Shown here: piece by piece, positions 15,850 to 24,595 of the stretch | Position numbering within the stretch: the first letter of the stretch is position 1 | How the letters are laid out: every line of letters begins with the position of its first letter | Origin: CAYQDR01 sp964416315 | GTDB taxonomy: Bacteria > Methylomirabilota > Methylomirabilia > Rokubacteriales > DASRDR01 | Assembly: GCA_964416315.1 (NCBI GenBank) | Contig: CAYQDR010000005.1 | Coordinates: 9,804 to 73,803, forward strand | Length of the DNA stretch: 64,000 bases | Direction: 5' to 3' | Notes under the pieces: generated by a model | The model's input: the letters and a program-made list of their open reading frames with translations, nothing else | What the model was told of the DNA's origin: nothing | Database searches by the model: none | Made by a program: the position numbers and the translations under genes

Positions 15850-17540
15850 CTGGGCTCGTCCGCCCCTCGGGCGTCGGCCGCGTGCCCGGCCGCCCCGGTC
15901 TGGTAGAGCACTCGGTCGGCGAGCGCCCCGGCGGCGAGCTCCGCCGCGAGCGCCGAGCGCTGGATCTTGCCGCTCGAGGTCTTCGGGATCGTGTGGGCGC
16001 GCACGAGGAGGACCCGAGCGGGCCGGACGCCCCGGCGGCGGTGCAGCTCGGCGCCGATCTGTCGCGCGAGCCTCGAGGACTGTTCGGCCGCTGCGCCCTC
16101 GTCCCGGACCTCCGCGACCACGTGGAGGCGCTGGGTCCCCGTGCGCTCGCTCTCGACGCCGACGGCGGCGGAGTAGCGGATGCCCGGCAGGCCGTCCACG
16201 ATCTCCTCGAGGTCCGCGGGCGCCACGTTCTCGCCGCCGACGATGATGATGTCCTTGATGCGCCCGGTCACGTAGAGGTACCCCTCGGGGTCGAGGACCC
16301 CGAGGTCTCCCGTGTGGAGCCACCCGTCCCGGAGCGCCCGCGCCGTCGCCTCCGCGTCCCGGTAGTACCCCTGCATGACGCCGGGGCTCTGGACGAGGAT
16401 CTCGCCGACCTCCCCGGACCGCGCGCGCCCCGCGCCCTCGGGCCCGGCGATCGCCACCCGAACGCCCGGGCACGGCCGGCCGACCGAGACGAGCGTTCCC
16501 GAGGGATCGAGGCGGAGCGGCTCCCCCGGCGGCCAGATCGCGACGGCCAGCGTCGCTTCGGCCAGGCCGTAGGCCGGGCAGAAGACATCCTTCACGCCGA
16601 AGCGCGCCTCGAACGCGCGGATCGTCGTGAGGCGGACGGACTCGGCTCCGGAGAGCGCCATGCGGAGGCTCCCGAGGTCGAGGCCGCCCGTGTCGTGGAT
16701 GTTCCGGACACAGTTCCGGTAGCCGAAGTCCGGGGCCACGGTGAAGACGCCGCGGTGCTCGGTGATCGCCTCGAGCCATGCCCGCGGGTTCCGGAGGTCC
16801 GGCGGCAGGAGGACGAGCGGGGTGCCCGTGTGGAGCGGGCAGAAGCCGCAGCCGATCAGCCCCATGTCGTGGTAGAGGGGGAGCCAGCTCACCACGGTGT
16901 CGGCGGGCGTCATGCCGACCGCCTCGACCATGAGCCGCACCGTCGCCATCACATTGGCGTGCGTGAGGACGACGCCGCGCGGCGCCGCCGTGCTCCCGGA
17001 GGTGTACTGGAGGAAGCAGACGTCGTCCTCGCGCGGCTCGGGGAGGCGCGCGGGCGGCGCCCCGGTGTCCAGCCCGTCCGGGGTGAGGTAGTGGCGCATG
17101 TCGGGCGCCTCGGCGCGGGCCGCCTCGACGTCGTCGTGGAACCAGTCCACGGTGACGACCGCCCGCGCCTCGGCGTTCCGGAAGATGCGCGCCTTGAGCT
17201 CGGGCGCGAGGGTCGGGTAGAGCGGCACCGGCACGGCGCCCAGGGCGAGCGTCCCGAAGAAGGCGAAGAAGAACTCCTGGCAGGTCGGCAGGATGAGCGC
17301 GACCTTGTCCCCGGGGCCGAGCCCGTGCGCGGCGAGCGCCCCGGCGTACCGGAGGCTCGTCGCGTGGAGCCGGCCGACCGTGAGCGTGTCGCCGAACAGC
17401 GTGAGGTAGGTGCCGTCGGGCGCGACCGCGGCGCGCCGGGCGATCAGCTCCCAGAGCGTCCGCGCCTCGGCCGGATTCCAGGGCTGTCGGGTCGCCTGGG
17501 TCAGAGCCTGCGCGGTGGAGGGCGAGCGCTCAGGTGTCAT
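15846..17540 (-). CDS. Acyl-CoA / fatty acyl-AMP ligase (ANL superfamily)
   Basis: The 564-residue enzyme activates a carboxylic acid with ATP. It shows the P-loop-like YTSGSTAAPRGVVLTH, the A5 motif YGLAEATLAV, the GYYRDAEATARALRDGWLHT region, TGDLG with GYLYVTGRIKD, and the A10 lysine in PKTSSGKIQR. The SGSTAAPRGV variant and SWLPLYHDMGLIG resemble long-chain fatty acyl-AMP ligases (FAAL) as much as FadD ligases. It starts at ATG 17540, overlapping a short upstream frame (ATGA), and its stop overlaps the LLM oxidoreductase start. Confidence 0.88.
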   Translation of the reverse strand: MTPERSPSTAQALTQATRQPWNPAEARTLWELIARRAAVAPDGTYLTLFGDTLTVGRLHATSLRYAGALAAHGLGPGDKVALILPTCQEFFFAFFGTLALGAVPVPLYPTLAPELKARIFRNAEARAVVTVDWFHDDVEAARAEAPDMRHYLTPDGLDTGAPPARLPEPREDDVCFLQYTSGSTAAPRGVVLTHANVMATVRLMVEAVGMTPADTVVSWLPLYHDMGLIGCGFCPLHTGTPLVLLPPDLRNPRAWLEAITEHRGVFTVAPDFGYRNCVRNIHDTGGLDLGSLRMALSGAESVRLTTIRAFEARFGVKDVFCPAYGLAEATLAVAIWPPGEPLRLDPSGTLVSVGRPCPGVRVAIAGPEGAGRARSGEVGEILVQSPGVMQGYYRDAEATARALRDGWLHTGDLGVLDPEGYLYVTGRIKDIIIVGGENVAPADLEEIVDGLPGIRYSAAVGVESERTGTQRLHVVAEVRDEGAAAEQSSRLARQIGAELHRRRGVRPARVLLVRAHTIPKTSSGKIQRSALAAELAAGALADRVLYQTGAAGHAADARGADEPR

Positions 17541-17617
17541 GGGGCCGCCGACCCAGACGGGCCGAACTTCGCCAGAAGCGCCTCGACGTCGTGCTTGAGT
17601 TCCGGCAGGCGAGTCAC
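17537..17617 (-). CDS. Second short ORF coupled to the acyl-ligase start (26 aa)
   Basis: Starting at GTG 17617, the peptide VTRLPELKHDVEALLAKFGP runs to a TGA that overlaps the ligase start (ATGA). It is Leu/Ala/Lys rich and probably helical. No family is recognised. The same frame is open further upstream, so it could also be the tail of a lost longer gene. Confidence 0.28.
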   Translation of the reverse strand: MTRLPELKHDVEALLAKFGPSGSAAP

Positions 17618-17685
17618 GACGGTATGTGGCTCAGGTAGACTCGGTCGTCCTTCACAGGGACCGAGTCCAGCCCTCGGACTGCCAT
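17614..17685 (-). CDS. Short upstream ORF in the acyl-ligase leader (23 aa)
   Basis: A 24-codon frame starts at ATG 17685 behind GGAGAGG and ends in TGA at 17614-17616. That TGA overlaps a GTG (17617) opening a second 26-codon frame, whose own stop overlaps the ligase ATG at 17540. This chain of 4-nt overlaps is the only support; the peptides have no recognised domain. It may be a leader peptide or the decayed end of a gene. Confidence 0.3.
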   Translation of the reverse strand: MAVRGLDSVPVKDDRVYLSHIPS

Positions 17686-17715
17686 GGCGCCTCTCCGCAA
17701 CCGTGGGTCAAACCG

Positions 17716-17744
17716 ATCATACCCCGGAGGTGACGCGGATGGAA
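17716..17744 (-). promoter_or_regulatory. Promoter candidate for the AMP ligase/LLM operon
   Basis: TATGAT (17721-17716, minus strand) lies 17 nt from TTCCAT (17744-17739). A start near 17709 would give a leader containing the two short coupled frames. The -10 matches well and the -35 only partly. Confidence 0.38.
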
Positions 17745-17816
17745 ACGGAACTTCCTGAAATATGGCGATGTTCGCCCGCGACCTCCCCCCGGGTGACTGG
17801 AGGTGGATTTGCGCCG

Positions 17817-18887
17817 TCAGTCCACCCAGGCGGCGATGAAGACGTTGTACTCGCGGGGCGCGCTCGCGCCGCGGTTCGAGCAGAAGACCAGACGGCTCCC
17901 GTCACGGGAGAACATCGGGAACGCGGCGAACGACTCGGCGTACGTGAGCCGCTCCACGCCGCCGCCGTCCCGGCGGACGAGGTACAGGGCGAAGTCGAAC
18001 CGGCCCGGGTCGTGGAGGTTCGAGGCGAAGACGATCCGCTCGCCGTCGGGGTGGAGGAACGGCGCCCAGTTCGCCGCCCCGTTTGCCGTGACCTGCCGGA
18101 CGCCGGTTCCGTCCGCGCTCATGACGAAGAGCTCGGCGCGGTGCGGGCGGACGAGGCCGCGCGCGAGCAGGGCGCGGTACTCGGCCAGCTCCGCGGCCTC
18201 GGTCGGGTGCCGGCCCCGCCACACGATCTGCCGGCCGTCCCAGGAGAAAAACGGGCCGCCGTCGTAGCCCGGCCGATCGGTGAGGCGGGTCACGTTGCCC
18301 CCGTCGGGGTCGCAGAGGTAGAGGTCGAGATCCCCCTCCCGGAGCGAGGTGAAGACGATCCGGCGCCCGTCGGCGGCGACGGCGCCCTCGGCGTCGTATC
18401 CCGCATGGGCGGTGATCCGGCGGAGGTCGCTGCCGTCGGGGGTGCACGTGAAGAGCTCGTAGTCGTAGAGCGGCCAGACGTAGCCCCGCGAACGGTCGGG
18501 CGGGGGAGGGCACTCCGCGCCCGCGAGGTGCGTCGAGGCGTAGAGGAGCCGGCTCCCGTCGGGGAAGAAGTAGGCGCAGGTCGTCCGCCCGCGGCCCGTC
18601 GAGACCAGGCGGACCTGGCTCCCGTCGGCGCGCATCGTGAAGATCTGGTCGCAGCCGAACGGGGGACGCGTGGACTGGAAGACGAGCCGCTCCCCCGTCC
18701 AGTCGAAGTAGGCCTCCGCGTTCTGGCCGCCGAAGGTGAGCTGCTGGAGGGCGCCCAGGTGCCGCTCGCGGGGATCCCGCGGCGCCTCGGGCGCCGCCGC
18801 CCGGGCGCGGCGCTGGCGTCCGTGATCCCAGAGGGCCGCTGCCGCACCCGCGAGACCGAGTCGCAGCAGGCTCCGCCGGTCCAGCAT
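17817..18887 (-). CDS. Tat-exported TolB-like (PD40) beta-propeller protein
   Basis: The 356-residue protein has a twin-arginine leader (MLDRRSLLRLGLAGAAAAL) and six or more PD40/TolB-type blades, each with a D-G-x-x-I/L-V-F-S/A-S core: YFDWTGERLVFQSTRP, FFPDGSRLLYASTHL, VAADGRRIVFTSLREG, FFSWDGRQIVWRGRHP, FLHPDGERIVFASNLH and FSRDGSRLVFCSNRG. It should fold in the cytoplasm and act in the periplasm. Such proteins often accompany exported peptidases, and an M28 peptidase gene lies directly upstream (47-nt gap). Its function is otherwise unknown. Confidence 0.8.
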   Translation of the reverse strand: MLDRRSLLRLGLAGAAAALWDHGRQRRARAAAPEAPRDPRERHLGALQQLTFGGQNAEAYFDWTGERLVFQSTRPPFGCDQIFTMRADGSQVRLVSTGRGRTTCAYFFPDGSRLLYASTHLAGAECPPPPDRSRGYVWPLYDYELFTCTPDGSDLRRITAHAGYDAEGAVAADGRRIVFTSLREGDLDLYLCDPDGGNVTRLTDRPGYDGGPFFSWDGRQIVWRGRHPTEAAELAEYRALLARGLVRPHRAELFVMSADGTGVRQVTANGAANWAPFLHPDGERIVFASNLHDPGRFDFALYLVRRDGGGVERLTYAESFAAFPMFSRDGSRLVFCSNRGASAPREYNVFIAAWVD

Positions 18888-18934
18888 GACCCCTCACCCT
18901 GCCCTCTCCCCTGGGGGGAGAGGCCTCAGGATCG
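18888..18934. repeat. Dispersed CCCTCACC-type palindromic repeat, copy 1
   Basis: The gap between the PD40 gene and the M28 peptidase consists mostly of CCCTCACCCTGCCCTCTCCC followed by its partial complement GGGGGGAGAGG, which can form a hairpin. A second copy in reverse orientation occurs at 46962-46994. In this copy the repeat also supplies the ribosome site of the PD40 gene (GGTGAGGGGTC before the ATG at 18887). Confidence 0.55.
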
Positions 18935-20740
18935 TTACCTCCGTTGCTCGAGGATTGCCTGCGCCGTGTGCTCCGCGCCGTCGCGGACGTAGATCACCGC
19001 GACCGTGTCACCGGCCCGCCGCGTCCGGAGGGCGAACGTGAGGTCGTCGAGCGTCCGGACGGTCACACCCGCGAAGCGCACGATGACGTCGCCCGCGCGC
19101 AGCCCCGCGCGCTCCGCCGGGCTCCCGGGGCGCACGCCCCCGAGCCGGACGCCGGGGATGGGGCTGTCGGCGAAGTCGGGCACCGAGCCGAAGTAGGGCC
19201 CGTAGCCCCCGCCCGCGGCCGGCCGAGCCCCACCCGTCGCGGGGGCCCGCACGAACGCCAGGCGGTCGTCGCGGTCGGCGAGCGCGCGGACGGTCCGGTA
19301 GGCGACCTCCGCCACCTTCCGGAGCCCGTCGGCGTTGACCTTGTCCCAGGTGTCGCTCGGCCGGTGGTAGTCCCCGTGCGTCCCGGTGAAGAAGAAGACC
19401 ACCGGGCGGTCCTGGTTGTAGAAGGCCGTGTGGTCCGAGGGCCCGATCCCATCGCCGCGGAGAGCGAGCTGGACGCCGAGCCCCTGCGCGCTCTGCTCGA
19501 CCACCGCGCGGAGCCCCTGGCCCGAGTCCACGCCCATCACGTAGAGCCGGTCCCCCTGCATGCGGCCCACGCTGTCGAGGTTCACCATCGCGACCGTCCG
19601 CTCGATCGGCACCGGCGGGTGCTGGACGTAGTGGGCCGAGCCGAGGAGCCCCAGCTCCTCCCCCGAGAACGCGACGAAGACGAGGCTCCGGCGCGCGCCG
19701 CCGGCGCGCGCGAACGCCTCGGCGAGGCCGACGACGACCGCGGTGCCCGAGGCGTTGTCGTCGGCCCCCGGGTGGATCTCGTCGGCGCGGTCGGGGGCCA
19801 GGGAGAACGGGCTGCCGCGGCCGAGGTGGTCGTAGTGCCCGCCGACGACCACGACCTCGTCGCGGCGGGTCGGGTCCGTCCCGGGCAGGAAGCCGACGAC
19901 GTTCGCCGTCTGGCCGCGCTCCCGGACGAGCGCCACGCGGAGCCGCGCCGTCACGCCGGGGAGGGGGCTCGACCGCGGGGCGAGCGCGCGGTCGATGTCG
20001 GCCTGGAGCGCCGCGAGGTCCAGGCCCGCGGGGGCGAGCATCGCCGCCGCCGTGGCCCGCGTCGCGCTCACGGCGAGGAGACCCCAGGCCGGGGTCGTGC
20101 CCCGAATCGGCCGGGGCGGGTCCTCTGCCCGGCCGGGGTTCTCCACGACGACGACGCCCGCCGCGCCGTGCTCGCGGGCGTTGAGGACCTTGTGACGGAG
20201 CTCCGTGTAGTGGAAGTGTTCGGGCGCGCGGAACGGCCCCTGGGGATCCCGCTCGCGCGGCTCGCCGGTCATGACGAGGATCACCTTGCCGCGGACGTCC
20301 AGGCCCGCGTAGTCGTCGTACCCGAGCGCGGGCGCCGTGATGCCGTAGCCCGCGAAGACGGCCTCGGCCCTCACCTCGCCGTCGTTCGAGAAGGTGAAGG
20401 GCAGGAAGTCCGGGCCCGCGGCGAACCGTTGTGCGCCCCCTGGCGCCGAGACCTCGAGCGCGTTGTCGACGCCGAGCCGGACGCGCGTCAGGACCTCGAA
20501 GCGCTGGAGGTAGGTGCCGGCGTCGCCGGCGGGTTTGAGGCCGATGCGCCGGAAGTGGTCCGCCAGATACCGGGCCGCGCGGTCCGCGCCCGCCGTTCCG
20601 GCGCCGCGCCCTTCCATCGCCGGGGCGCTGAGGTCACGGACCCAGCCGAGGAGCCGCGCCGCATCGGGCAGGGGATCGGCTGTGGCGGCGATGGCCCCGA
20701 GGGCCACGCCGATGAGGATCGCAAGCCGAAGCGGCTTCAC
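18935..20740 (-). CDS. Exported M28 family zinc aminopeptidase with PA and PDZ domains
   Basis: The 601-residue protein has a signal peptide (LAILIGVALGAIAATA), a PA insert (about 120-240), and an M28 catalytic domain with the two-zinc ligands: H302 in GGHYDHLG, D327 in HPGADDNASG, the catalytic pair E361/E362 in FSGEELGLLGSAH, D389 in NLDSVG and H437 in SDHTAF. A C-terminal PDZ domain follows (about 520-600: VRPGSPAERAGLRAGDVIVR). It should trim peptides in the periplasm or outside the cell. It lies 4 nt downstream of the PIG-L deacetylase gene. Confidence 0.9.
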   Translation of the reverse strand: MKPLRLAILIGVALGAIAATADPLPDAARLLGWVRDLSAPAMEGRGAGTAGADRAARYLADHFRRIGLKPAGDAGTYLQRFEVLTRVRLGVDNALEVSAPGGAQRFAAGPDFLPFTFSNDGEVRAEAVFAGYGITAPALGYDDYAGLDVRGKVILVMTGEPRERDPQGPFRAPEHFHYTELRHKVLNAREHGAAGVVVVENPGRAEDPPRPIRGTTPAWGLLAVSATRATAAAMLAPAGLDLAALQADIDRALAPRSSPLPGVTARLRVALVRERGQTANVVGFLPGTDPTRRDEVVVVGGHYDHLGRGSPFSLAPDRADEIHPGADDNASGTAVVVGLAEAFARAGGARRSLVFVAFSGEELGLLGSAHYVQHPPVPIERTVAMVNLDSVGRMQGDRLYVMGVDSGQGLRAVVEQSAQGLGVQLALRGDGIGPSDHTAFYNQDRPVVFFFTGTHGDYHRPSDTWDKVNADGLRKVAEVAYRTVRALADRDDRLAFVRAPATGGARPAAGGGYGPYFGSVPDFADSPIPGVRLGGVRPGSPAERAGLRAGDVIVRFAGVTVRTLDDLTFALRTRRAGDTVAVIYVRDGAEHTAQAILEQRR

Positions 20741-20744
20741 AGCC

Positions 20745-21443
20745 CTAACGCGGCAAGTGGATGACGCGGAACGCTTCCGCGTACGTGTGGCCGTGCGGCT
20801 TGCCGACGTCGGCGGCCCGCTGGCGGGCGAGGGCCTCGAAGCCGGCCGGATCGCGGAGCTGGCTCGCGTGGCAGCGGGCCGCCGCGAGCTTCTGGTCGAT
20901 CGTCCCGGTGATGTCCACGACGACGTCGGGCTCGGGGTGGCCGACGAGGTAGACCTCGCGCACCCGGTGGGGCTCGAACCCTTCCCGCACGAGCTCGGGG
21001 AAGTGCATGCGGTCGCGCGCGTAGGGATACACGGCGTCGAGCGCGAGCCGGCCGGCGTGGCGGTGGTCCCGGTGTCCCGCGTAGGGGTTCAGGCCGGGGA
21101 AGGGGTTCTGCGTCACCACGCGCTCGGGTCGGAAGCGACGGATCTCCCGGACCACGTCGCGCCGCGCCTCGCGCGTGTCCTCGAGCTCGCCGTCGGGGTA
21201 CCCGAGGAAGACGACCTCTTTGACCCCGAGCGTCCGCGCCGCCGCGCGTTGCTCCTCTTCGCGGATCGCCGCCAGGCGCTCGGGCGTCATGGCCGGGTCG
21301 TCGGACCCCTTGTTGCCGTTCGTCAGGATGCAGTAGAAAACCTCGTAACCCTCGCCGATCCACCGGGCGACGGTGCCGCCGAAGCCGAACTCGGCGTCGT
21401 CCGGGTGGGCGACGACGACGAGAATGCGTCGAATCTCCTCCAT
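20745..21443 (-). CDS. PIG-L family deacetylase
   Basis: The 232-residue zinc enzyme opens MEEIRRILVVVAHPDDAEFG: the AHPDD motif (H13, D15, D16) binds and activates zinc, and GHRDHRHAGRLALDAVY supplies the remaining His. Family members deacetylate N-acetylglucosaminyl compounds, including bacillithiol and mycothiol precursors; the substrate here is unknown. The ATG at 21443 has an AGGAGGGGG site. It is the first gene of a minus-strand run and is divergent from the IclR regulator. Confidence 0.87.
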   Translation of the reverse strand: MEEIRRILVVVAHPDDAEFGFGGTVARWIGEGYEVFYCILTNGNKGSDDPAMTPERLAAIREEEQRAAARTLGVKEVVFLGYPDGELEDTREARRDVVREIRRFRPERVVTQNPFPGLNPYAGHRDHRHAGRLALDAVYPYARDRMHFPELVREGFEPHRVREVYLVGHPEPDVVVDITGTIDQKLAAARCHASQLRDPAGFEALARQRAADVGKPHGHTYAEAFRVIHLPR

Positions 21444-21611
21444 GCCCCCTCCTGGGGTGCCGGCCGCGCCGGCGCCGCGCTTCACTCTACCACGCCACCC
21501 GGCGGCCGGCCCCGGCGCGGCCTCGGACGAGCTCCAGAGCTCCGGGGAGCCGTGGTCATTCTTACCCATAACGGCGCTCATTTACGACGTTCCGTTTCCC
21601 GAAGAATCCGT

Positions 21612-21640
21612 TTGACGCGGGGATAACGACGGTTTATGAT
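21612..21640 (+). promoter_or_regulatory. Sigma70-type promoter of the IclR-family gene
   Basis: TTGACG (21612-21617), a 17-nt spacer and TATGAT (21635-21640) give one of the best promoters in the window, with a start near 21647 and a 40-nt leader to the ATG at 21688. The 244-nt gap shared with the divergent PIG-L gene holds no other gene. Confidence 0.65.
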
Positions 21641-21687
21641 TTCTCTCGACGCCTGTTTAGGACATTCACCGAAAGGGCACGGGCCCG

Positions 21688-22476
21688 ATGAAGAAAGCCA
21701 AGGCGGACTACCTGATCCAGTCGGTCAGCCGGGCGCTCGACATCCTCGAAGCGTTCACGAGCGCGCAGGAGGAGCTCGGCGTGACCGAGCTCTCGCGGAA
21801 GCTCAAGCTCCACAAGAACAACGTCTTCCGGCTCCTGGCGACGCTCGAGACCCGGGGCTACGTCGAGCAGGACAAGGAGACGGGGAGCTACCGGCTGGGC
21901 ATGCGGACCTTCGAGGTCGCGAGCGTCTTCCTCCACCACCTCGGCCTCGTCAAGCAGGCCCGCGCGGTCCTCGAGCAGCTCGCGCTCGAGACGGGCGAGA
22001 CGAGCTACCTCGGCATCCTCGACGGCCCCTGGGTCGTGTGCGTGGACATGGTGGAGACGCCCCACGCCGTCCGGGTCGTTCCCCAGCTCGGCCGGCGCCT
22101 CCCCGCCCACGCCACCGCCCTCGGCAAGGCCCAGCTGGCCTTCCGTCCCCAGGAGGAGCTGGAGCAGCTCTGGAAGCAGCACGAGCCCATGGCCGTCACG
22201 GCGCGCACCGTCACCGATCTCGGCCGGCTCGGCGAGGAGATCCAGCGCGGCGCGTCGCAGGAGCTGGCGCTCGAGGACGAGGAGTTCGCCCTCGGCGTCC
22301 GCGGCGTGGCCGCGCCGGTGCGCGACTACGCCAAGCGCGTCGTCGGCGCGATCGGCGTCGTGGGTCCGGCGTTCCGGCTCCCGCTCGAGCGGCTCGACGG
22401 CGAGCTCGCGGCGCGCGTCAGGGGTGCGGCGCAGCAGGTTTCGAAGCGTCTCGGGTATGCCGTGATCCCGGGCTGA
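21688..22476 (+). CDS. IclR family transcriptional regulator
   Basis: The 262-residue protein has an N-terminal winged helix (YLIQSVSRALDILEAF, LGVTELSRKLKLHKNNVFRL, LETRGYVEQDKETGSYRLG) and a GAF-like IclR effector domain (VVCVDMVETPHAVRVVPQLG, LPAHATALGKAQLAF, GVRGVAAPVRDYAKRVVGAI). IclR proteins bind promoters as dimers and respond to small carboxylates or aromatics. Its likely targets are its own promoter and the divergent PIG-L/M28/PD40 operon, or the downstream membrane genes; none is proven. Confidence 0.92.
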   Translation: MKKAKADYLIQSVSRALDILEAFTSAQEELGVTELSRKLKLHKNNVFRLLATLETRGYVEQDKETGSYRLGMRTFEVASVFLHHLGLVKQARAVLEQLALETGETSYLGILDGPWVVCVDMVETPHAVRVVPQLGRRLPAHATALGKAQLAFRPQEELEQLWKQHEPMAVTARTVTDLGRLGEEIQRGASQELALEDEEFALGVRGVAAPVRDYAKRVVGAIGVVGPAFRLPLERLDGELAARVRGAAQQVSKRLGYAVIPG

Positions 22477-22507
22477 GCGCGGTGCGAGCCTGCGCCGCCG
22501 CCGCCCG

Positions 22508-22765
22508 GTGATCGCGCGTCCGTCCACCTCGTTCGTTCCGACGCCGCGCACCCTCTTCCGGCGCCGCCGCGCGCAGGCCGCCCTGAAGAGCGGCCTCGTC
22601 GTGGTGGCGCTCGGGCTCGTCGGCGCGCTCTTCCTCGCGCCGCGGGAGCTCGCCGCCGTGCGCCTTCTCGACGTCGGCCTCGCCTGGTGGGCCGCCCTCG
22701 CCGCGCACGGGCTGTTCCTCCTCCTGCTGGCCGCTGGCCCTCCCGGCGACGACGCGCGGCCATGA
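22508..22765 (+). CDS. Small two-span membrane protein, possible symporter small subunit
   Basis: The 85-residue product starts at GTG 22508, with a basic N-terminus (RTLFRRRRAQAALKSG) and two membrane helices (GLVVVALGLVGALFL and WAALAAHGLFLLLLAAG). The size, two spans and the stretch AAVRLLDVGLAWWAALAAHG recall the small subunit (DUF4212) that precedes sodium/solute symporters of the VC_2705 type, and a large membrane protein follows after 160 nt. The match is weak and by eye only. Confidence 0.45.
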   Translation: MIARPSTSFVPTPRTLFRRRRAQAALKSGLVVVALGLVGALFLAPRELAAVRLLDVGLAWWAALAAHGLFLLLLAAGPPGDDARP

Positions 22766-22925
22766 GCCGCCCCGTGGCACCCCGCTCCCGCGACGCCAAC
22801 GGGGAAGCAGGCGGCGCCCCTCCCCCCCCCCGGAGGCCGCCGGAGGGACGGGACGTCGCGAGGGCGGCAGGCCCGAGCCGTCCCGGCGATCTGGATAAGA
22901 GGGAACGGGGGTGCGGGGGGACTTG

Positions 22926-24536
22926 ATGGCGGGCGCCGCGCACGCCCTGGTCCTGGCGGCCGTCTGGCTCTCCCCCCCGGCGCTGCTCGCCGTCGGCCCC
23001 ATGCTCCTCGCGGACGGGATCCGGGGCCTCTGGGCGCCGCTGGCCCTCGGGGGCGGTGCCGTGCTGGTCGCCCTACTCGTGGGGGCGCCCTGGAGCCGCC
23101 TGCCCGCCGCCGGGCCCCCGAACGTGCTCCGGCTCCTCCGGCAGCGCTGGCCCGGCGCCGGGTCGCCCGTCGGACCCGCCGCGCTCGCGACGGCCGTGTC
23201 GGCACTGCTTTTCCTCTGGGCGCAGCTCGCGGCAGTTCGGGAGCTTGCCCGGGCCCTCGGCTGGCCGGGTCCCGTCGCCGTCGCGGTCATCGCGGCGGCC
23301 CTCGCGCTGGCGGCCTGGCGCCCGGCCGTCGGCTGGCGGCTCGCCCTGCCGGCGGCGGCCCTCGCGCTGGTCGGGCTCCTCGGGCCGCTCGCGGCCGTCG
23401 TCGCCGCGACTGACCCTGCCTGGCCCGGGGTCTGGCGCGACGTCGCCTCGCGCCCGCGCGTGACGTTCGCCACCGACAGCGCGTGGGTGAGCGAGGGGCG
23501 GTCGGTGCGCGGGGACGGCGTCGAGCTGACGCTGGCGATCCGCGAGGAGCAGCGCGTGACGCTCCTCGGGCGCGGTCGCGTCCGCGTGCACCTCTGGGAG
23601 GGCGGGACGTGGAGCCGTGACGTCCGTGCCGACGCGGACCTGACGCTCCGCCCCGGGGACCGGCTCGTCGTCCCCGACGGGTTCCCGATCCGGTTCCAGG
23701 CGGCCCGCGCCGTGCCGGGCGCGCCCGCGAGCGGCCCGGACTGGCTCGACCCCCCGGGGCCACGATCCGACTGGCGGACGCTCGTGGGCCTCGGCGTGAC
23801 CCTGCTCCTCGGGCCGCTCGGCCTTGCTCCGGTCCACGCGGCGCTGCCAGGGACACGCGCCGTCGGCGCAGGCGCCGTCCGGGCAGCGGGGGCCCTGGTG
23901 GCCCTGGGGCTCGTGGCGGCGGCGCTCTGGGTGCTCTACGCCGCGTGGCTCACCCCGGAGGTTTATCTCGGCGGGGTGGCGGGCGTGGAGGTCTACCTCC
24001 TGCCGGCGAGCGTCGCGGCGCTCGGTACCGGCAGCGCGCCGCTCGCGGACCTGGCCATGCTGGGTCTCGTGGGGGGCGGAGTGGCCGGGGCGCTCGCGGC
24101 GTTGCGCGCCGTCCCCCGGGAGCTGGCCGGGGGCGGGCAGGGCGCCGCGTGGCCGACGCTCGTCGTCGCCGCCGTGGGCGGGGTCCTCGCCGCGCTGACG
24201 CCGGCCGGGCCGTGGCCGGTCCTCGTCGCCGCCTTCGGGGTCGCGGCGTCCGCCACCGGCCCCGGGGTCGTGCTCGCGTGCTGGCGGGAGCGCCTCTCCG
24301 CGCGCGGCGTCGCGGTCGGGACGAGCCTCGGGCTCGTCCTCTTCGTCGCCCTCGGTCTCCTGGGCCCGCTGGCGCTCGGCCGCGTGCCCGAGACCTCGTG
24401 GCTCCGGTGGCTCGCGACGTGGCCGGTGCTGGTGGCGGCGCCGGCGAACGCGCTCGCGACCTGGCTGCTCTCGGCGGCGCCGCGCCCCTCGCCCCGGAGC
24501 CCGCTGCCCCCCGCCTTCGCCGATCTCCACGTGTAG
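22926..24536 (+). CDS. Polytopic membrane protein with beta-rich insert; possible divergent sodium/solute symporter
   Basis: The 536-residue protein has roughly a dozen hydrophobic segments interrupted near residues 170-265 by a soluble, charged stretch ([19 protein letters not shown], then [15 protein letters not shown] and [19 protein letters not shown]) that looks like a small beta domain. The end ([20 protein letters not shown]) resembles the last conserved spans of SSS-family symporters. With the small protein upstream it could be the large subunit of a two-part symporter. The ATG at 22926 has a G-rich ribosome site. Family assignment is tentative; the CDS itself is convincing. Confidence 0.6.
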   Translation: MAGAAHALVLAAVWLSPPALLAVGPMLLADGIRGLWAPLALGGGAVLVALLVGAPWSRLPAAGPPNVLRLLRQRWPGAGSPVGPAALATAVSALLFLWAQLAAVRELARALGWPGPVAVAVIAAALALAAWRPAVGWRLALPAAALALVGLLGPLAAVVAATDPAWPGVWRDVASRPRVTFATDSAWVSEGRSVRGDGVELTLAIREEQRVTLLGRGRVRVHLWEGGTWSRDVRADADLTLRPGDRLVVPDGFPIRFQAARAVPGAPASGPDWLDPPGPRSDWRTLVGLGVTLLLGPLGLAPVHAALPGTRAVGAGAVRAAGALVALGLVAAALWVLYAAWLTPEVYLGGVAGVEVYLLPASVAALGTGSAPLADLAMLGLVGGGVAGALAALRAVPRELAGGGQGAAWPTLVVAAVGGVLAALTPAGPWPVLVAAFGVAASATGPGVVLACWRERLSARGVAVGTSLGLVLFVALGLLGPLALGRVPETSWLRWLATWPVLVAAPANALATWLLSAAPRPSPRSPLPPAFADLHV

Positions 24537-24582
24537 GTCCTCGAGCATCGGGCTGGGGCTATCGATGCGCCCGACCTCCGGC

Positions 24583-24588
24583 TATACT
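24583..24588 (+). promoter_or_regulatory. -10 element positioned for a leaderless transcript
   Basis: TATACT ends 7 nt before the ATG at 24596, so transcription would begin at or next to the start codon. No Shine-Dalgarno sequence is present between them. The -35 region is poor. Confidence 0.42.
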
Positions 24589-24595
24589 GCGGGGC

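Noticed and set aside
15882..18992. 1036-codon plus-strand frame opposite the AMP ligase and PD40 genes
   Set aside because: Opposite strand shadow; the minus-strand genes have clear catalytic motifs and signal peptides, the plus frame none.
22790..22850. Small gene in the gap between the two membrane proteins
   Set aside because: Frames here cross a run of ten C residues and have no ribosome site or domain.
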